Below, piece after piece: positions 22,119 through 24,889 of a stretch of 24,889 bases of DNA. The DNA is from CAIYRG01 sp035632215 (GTDB lineage: Bacteria > Pseudomonadota > Alphaproteobacteria > Micropepsales > Micropepsaceae). The notes under the pieces are model-generated. The model was not told the DNA's origin. It did no database searches and saw only the letters and a program-made list of their open reading frames with translations. The position numbers and the translations under genes are program-made. Each line of letters opens with the position of its first letter. Within the stretch, counting starts at the first letter, position 1. The stretch is from contig DASQHF010000167.1 of assembly GCA_035632215.1 (NCBI GenBank), positions 1 through 24,889 of the forward strand, in the 5' to 3' direction.

Positions 22119-22892
22119 TCAGTCGACCGAGCGCAATCGATAACAGCCGCGCGTCACAAATTCCAAGTAGCCTCGATTGCGCAGGAACTGAAGCTGCTGC
22201 CGAATCTTGTCCTTGACGTGATGATTGTTCGGATAAAGTAAGCTTAGCGGCTTTTCGAAAGCGTAAACGTCATCGAGCTCGAATTCGCGCTTTCCAATTT
22301 GGTCAACGCACTTCATCACGTCGATTAGCCAGCCTCGTGCCTCCGCTTCCTTCTCGCGCAAGAATAATGTCTTGCGCCATTTGGAGAGGACGCTCTCTTT
22401 CGGAACAAGCTGTCCGTTCTCGACGAGAAAGATTTTTCCGGCAGCGGGAACTTGGTTGAGCAGTATGTTGCAGCCGATCCAACCAGCGCGGCGTGCCGTG
22501 GCGGCAAGCGGCTTGCGCTTCTCAATGATGTCTCGAACGAAAAAGTGTTTTGGAACGACAAACAGGTTCGTGACGCCGAACTGCTTCAGATCATAGTTCA
22601 GCAGCATCAAGTTCGGGTTGTTGCTCGCGTCTAGCCGCTCGCACATCGAGCGAAACGCGCCGTCGAGGACCTTCGCGCCGAACTTACTCTTTTGGCTCTT
22701 GAGCTCGTAATCTTCCTTGCACGATGAGCAGTAAAAGTCCGCGACGGGCTGGTTGTTCTTGTACTTCTCTATGTTCGCCAATCCGCAGTTCGGGCAAAAG
22801 ACCTGCGACCGAACCCAAGTCTCTGTCCACACGCGCGCGCTTTGTGACGGACTCTCGTACGGGGTCTGAGTCTCTTCGAAGCCTAAGCGCAT
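22119..22892 (-). CDS. DpnI-like methyl-directed restriction endonuclease
   Basis: 257-residue homologue of DpnI, the type IIM enzyme that cuts GATC only when the adenine is methylated. Recognised from the order of conserved blocks: CPNCG, PVADFYCSSCKEDYELKS, LAATARRAGWIGCNI, RGWLIDVMKCVD and KDKIRQQLQFLRN. The nuclease domain has a PD-(D/E)xK site at D52, E63 and K65. C33, C36, C55 and C58 form a zinc site. The C-terminal ~70 residues are the winged helix that, in DpnI, also reads methyl-adenine. No methyltransferase is in the window, as expected for this class. G+C is visibly lower than in neighbours (two sampled 60-base lines give 55% and 42%), suggesting transfer. It starts 36 bases after the TPP enzyme gene on the same strand. 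Confidence 0.95.
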   Translation of the reverse strand: MRLGFEETQTPYESPSQSARVWTETWVRSQVFCPNCGLANIEKYKNNQPVADFYCSSCKEDYELKSQKSKFGAKVLDGAFRSMCERLDASNNPNLMLLNYDLKQFGVTNLFVVPKHFFVRDIIEKRKPLAATARRAGWIGCNILLNQVPAAGKIFLVENGQLVPKESVLSKWRKTLFLREKEAEARGWLIDVMKCVDQIGKREFELDDVYAFEKPLSLLYPNNHHVKDKIRQQLQFLRNRGYLEFVTRGCYRLRSVD

Positions 22893-22928
22893 TGATTTGT
22901 GATCGCCCCCGATCGCATAAAGACTAAC

Positions 22929-24764
22929 TCACCCCGTTTTCCGCCCGCTGGCGCTGGTGCTGGAAAGGCGCTCTTCGCCCGGGTCGACGTGGAAATCGAC
23001 GACCGCGACCCCGCCCCTCTTCAAGACCGAGACGCCTTTCTCCAACGCGCCCGCGACTTCGGACGCCTTCGTGATAGGGCCGATGCCGACGGCGCCTTGG
23101 GCTTCAGCGAGCTTGGCGATGTCGGGCAGCGGGTCCTCCATGCGCAAGCCGATCCAGCGGTTCTTCACCTCGCGCCCGCGATGCTTCGCGACGTTGTCCT
23201 GATGCAGCTCGTCGTTGAAATAGGAGCGATTGTTGTCGATCAGCACGAGGAGCGGGATGCGGTGGCGCGCGGCCGTCCAGATCGCGGTCGCGCCCATGCA
23301 GAAATCGCCGTCGCCCAGAACCGAGACCGCGTAACGGCCCATCTCGGAGAGCGCGACGGCCGAACCGACGGACAGTCCGGGCCCGGAGCCAAGCCCGCCG
23401 CCGCCATCCTTGCCGAGATAGGAAAGCGGGCCCTTGAACGGCCAGATCTCGGTAGGCCAGCCGCGATTCAAAAGCGAGAACGTCACCTTGTCGGGATCGT
23501 TGAACTCGGCGCGAAGCGAAGACGCGATCAGCTCGAGCGTGATCGCATCGCCCGCGCTCTCCTTGCGGCGCACGGGCGTGCGTTCCTTCCACGGCGCCTT
23601 GCGCCCCTCCCCGAGCGCGGTCACGAGCTCCTCCACCACCGTGTCGGAGGTTGCCGCCATGAACACGTCGGCCGGCGGCAGCGCCTGATATTCCATCCCG
23701 GCGCCCTTATGGAGCGTGTGATCGAGCGAGGCGTTGACGATCTTGGCGGTGACTTTTCCGATGCTCCCCGCCTGGCGCAGCGCGCCGCCCAGATCGACCC
23801 AATCGAGCGCAAGAATCACGTCGGCTTCGCAGAGCGTCTCGCGCGCGGATTTCCCGAGCTGATTGAACGGCGGCACGATGTGCGCTGGATGATCGGTCGG
23901 GAACATCGCACCCGATTTCAAATCCGTCATCGCGCAGGCGCCGAGTTTCTCGGCTAGCCGCACACGCGCGTCCCACGCAGCTTGCGTGCGCGCGCCGCGC
24001 CCGAAGAGAATGACGGGCCGCTCGGCGACCAAGAGAATCTTCGCTGCTTCAGTGAGCGCACTCTTCGCCGGCCGCGGCGGCGACGGTGGGGCGAAGCGCT
24101 TGAGATCGGGCCATTCGGGCTCTTTCTCGAGCTTCATCTCCTGCAAACCGGCGTCGAGGCAGACATAGACGGGAGCCGAAGGTGCGGCACGCGTGAGCTG
24201 GTAGCCACGCGTAAGCGCTTCCACCATCGCTTCCGCCGACGCGGGCTGATTGTCCCATTTGACGAAAGAGCGGATGAGTCCGCCCTGATCGCTCATGGTG
24301 TGGATCCAATCGATCCACGGCCGGCGCTTGGCCGAGTCGACGGGCCCCGTCGCACCGAGGACGAGCATCGGCTGGCGATCGCACCAGGCGTTGAAGAGCC
24401 CCATCATGCCGTGCAGGAGCCCGACATTGGCATGCAGCACGCAGGCCATCGGCTCGCCGCTTGCCCGCGCATAGCCCTGCGCGATGGCGACCGAATGATC
24501 CTCGTGCAGGCAGAGAAGAATGCCCGGGCGCTCGTTCCCCAAGTGATTGACGATGGAATCGTGCAGCCCGCGATAGGAAGCGCCGGGATTGAGGCTGATA
24601 TAGGGGATGTTCAGACGCCGCAGCATCTCGGCGGCGACATCGCTGCCCCAGGCGATCCGTTCGTCGGGCGTTCCCTCCGGCTTGTCGAGCTGCATGCCAA
24701 TCCCCGAAAAGCTGCGCTTTATGTGAAGCATGCGGCGCGCGAGTAAATCAAGTTGATCAGCCAT
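22929..24764 (-). CDS. Thiamine-diphosphate-dependent enzyme, acetolactate synthase-like
   Basis: 611-residue member of the POX/acetohydroxyacid synthase family, with N-terminal PYR (~35-205), middle (~225-385) and C-terminal PP (~410-590) domains. The catalytic cofactor-activating Glu is E88 in HEDHSVAIAQGYAR. The ThDP-Mg motif is GDG (483-485) ending in NN (510-511). LGSGPGLSVGSAVAL is the usual pre-motif helix. No small regulatory subunit gene follows, and the sequence does not match IlvB closely enough by eye to call it that. A decarboxylase or carboligase on a 2-keto acid is likely. ATG 24764 is used; in-frame ATGs at 24731 and 24695 are alternatives, and homology begins only near residue 32. 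Confidence 0.85.
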   Translation of the reverse strand: MADQLDLLARRMLHIKRSFSGIGMQLDKPEGTPDERIAWGSDVAAEMLRRLNIPYISLNPGASYRGLHDSIVNHLGNERPGILLCLHEDHSVAIAQGYARASGEPMACVLHANVGLLHGMMGLFNAWCDRQPMLVLGATGPVDSAKRRPWIDWIHTMSDQGGLIRSFVKWDNQPASAEAMVEALTRGYQLTRAAPSAPVYVCLDAGLQEMKLEKEPEWPDLKRFAPPSPPRPAKSALTEAAKILLVAERPVILFGRGARTQAAWDARVRLAEKLGACAMTDLKSGAMFPTDHPAHIVPPFNQLGKSARETLCEADVILALDWVDLGGALRQAGSIGKVTAKIVNASLDHTLHKGAGMEYQALPPADVFMAATSDTVVEELVTALGEGRKAPWKERTPVRRKESAGDAITLELIASSLRAEFNDPDKVTFSLLNRGWPTEIWPFKGPLSYLGKDGGGGLGSGPGLSVGSAVALSEMGRYAVSVLGDGDFCMGATAIWTAARHRIPLLVLIDNNRSYFNDELHQDNVAKHRGREVKNRWIGLRMEDPLPDIAKLAEAQGAVGIGPITKASEVAGALEKGVSVLKRGGVAVVDFHVDPGEERLSSTSASGRKTG

Positions 24765-24812
24765 ATCCCGAGCGTTCGCGCGATGTTCTTTATGCGGATG
24801 AACGTGTTTCCA

Positions 24813-24889
24813 CCCCCTCTCCCTTGCCCTCTCCCCCTCGCGGGGGAGAGGGGAATTTACGCCCTAATCCCCCTCGCCCCCGGAGGGGG
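24813..24889. repeat. GC-rich palindromic intergenic repeat element, copy 2, cut by window end
   Basis: Starts CCCCCTCTCC, then GCCCTCTCCCCCT and a G-rich arm, and ends within the CCCCCTCGCCCCCGGAGGGGG block. It aligns with the first ~80 bases of the element at 15514-15641, in the same orientation and with only scattered differences. It lies upstream of the TPP enzyme gene and continues beyond the window. Confidence 0.85.

Noticed and set aside
22899..23957. 352-codon + strand frame opposite the TPP enzyme gene
   Set aside because: The opposite strand holds an intact ThDP enzyme with its catalytic motifs; this frame is compositional noise.

Overview
This 24.9 kb window comes from the chromosome of a motile, G+C-rich alphaproteobacterium. 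Three things point there: Caulobacter-type short flagellins with the alphaproteobacterial regulators FlaF and FlbT, the class-typical gene run tsaB-rimI-fur-plsC-miaB-phoH-ybeY-corC-lnt, and an XRE regulator of the alphaproteobacterial kind. I cannot fix the genus. No rRNA, tRNA, CRISPR array, integrase or transposase was seen.

Flagellar and glycosylation region (1-7636). A 5'-truncated pseB and a complete pseC (+ strand) encode the first two steps of pseudaminic acid synthesis. On the minus strand follow, in transcription order, flbT, flaF, two 274-residue flagellins and a FlaG-like gene. Each flagellin gene has its own sigma-54-type promoter with the same geometry (predicted 60-base leader), a leader whose first bases fold into a hairpin, and its own terminator. 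Divergent from flbT is a TPR protein with a C-terminal glycosyltransferase-like domain, matching the layout and position of Caulobacter FlmG, the enzyme that puts pseudaminic acid on flagellin. Together these read as a system that makes a sugar, makes flagellins, joins the two, and controls flagellin output after transcription.

Middle region (7624-12295). A carboxylesterase (-) is followed on the + strand by glutamyl-Q tRNA(Asp) synthetase, a small Cys-rich protein of unknown function, a large exported DUF885 metallopeptidase-like protein and an isolated hisE. A minus-strand XRE regulator closes the region.

Housekeeping operon (12369-21821, minus strand). In transcription order: NifU-type Fe-S scaffold, RutE-like nitroreductase, tsaB, rimI, fur/mur, plsC, miaB, phoH, ybeY, corC, lnt. 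It covers Fe-S assembly, two tRNA modifications (t6A, ms2i6A), ribosome/RNA maturation, phospholipid synthesis, metal regulation and lipoprotein acylation. Many junctions are 4-base overlaps. A palindromic intergenic repeat lies between phoH and ybeY.

Right-hand region (21885-24889). This holds a small zinc-ribbon protein, a clear homologue of the methyl-directed restriction enzyme DpnI in visibly lower-G+C DNA, and a thiamine-diphosphate-dependent enzyme of unknown substrate. A second, window-truncated copy of the intergenic repeat ends the sequence. The orphan DpnI homologue and the flagellin control/glycosylation locus are the most interesting parts.
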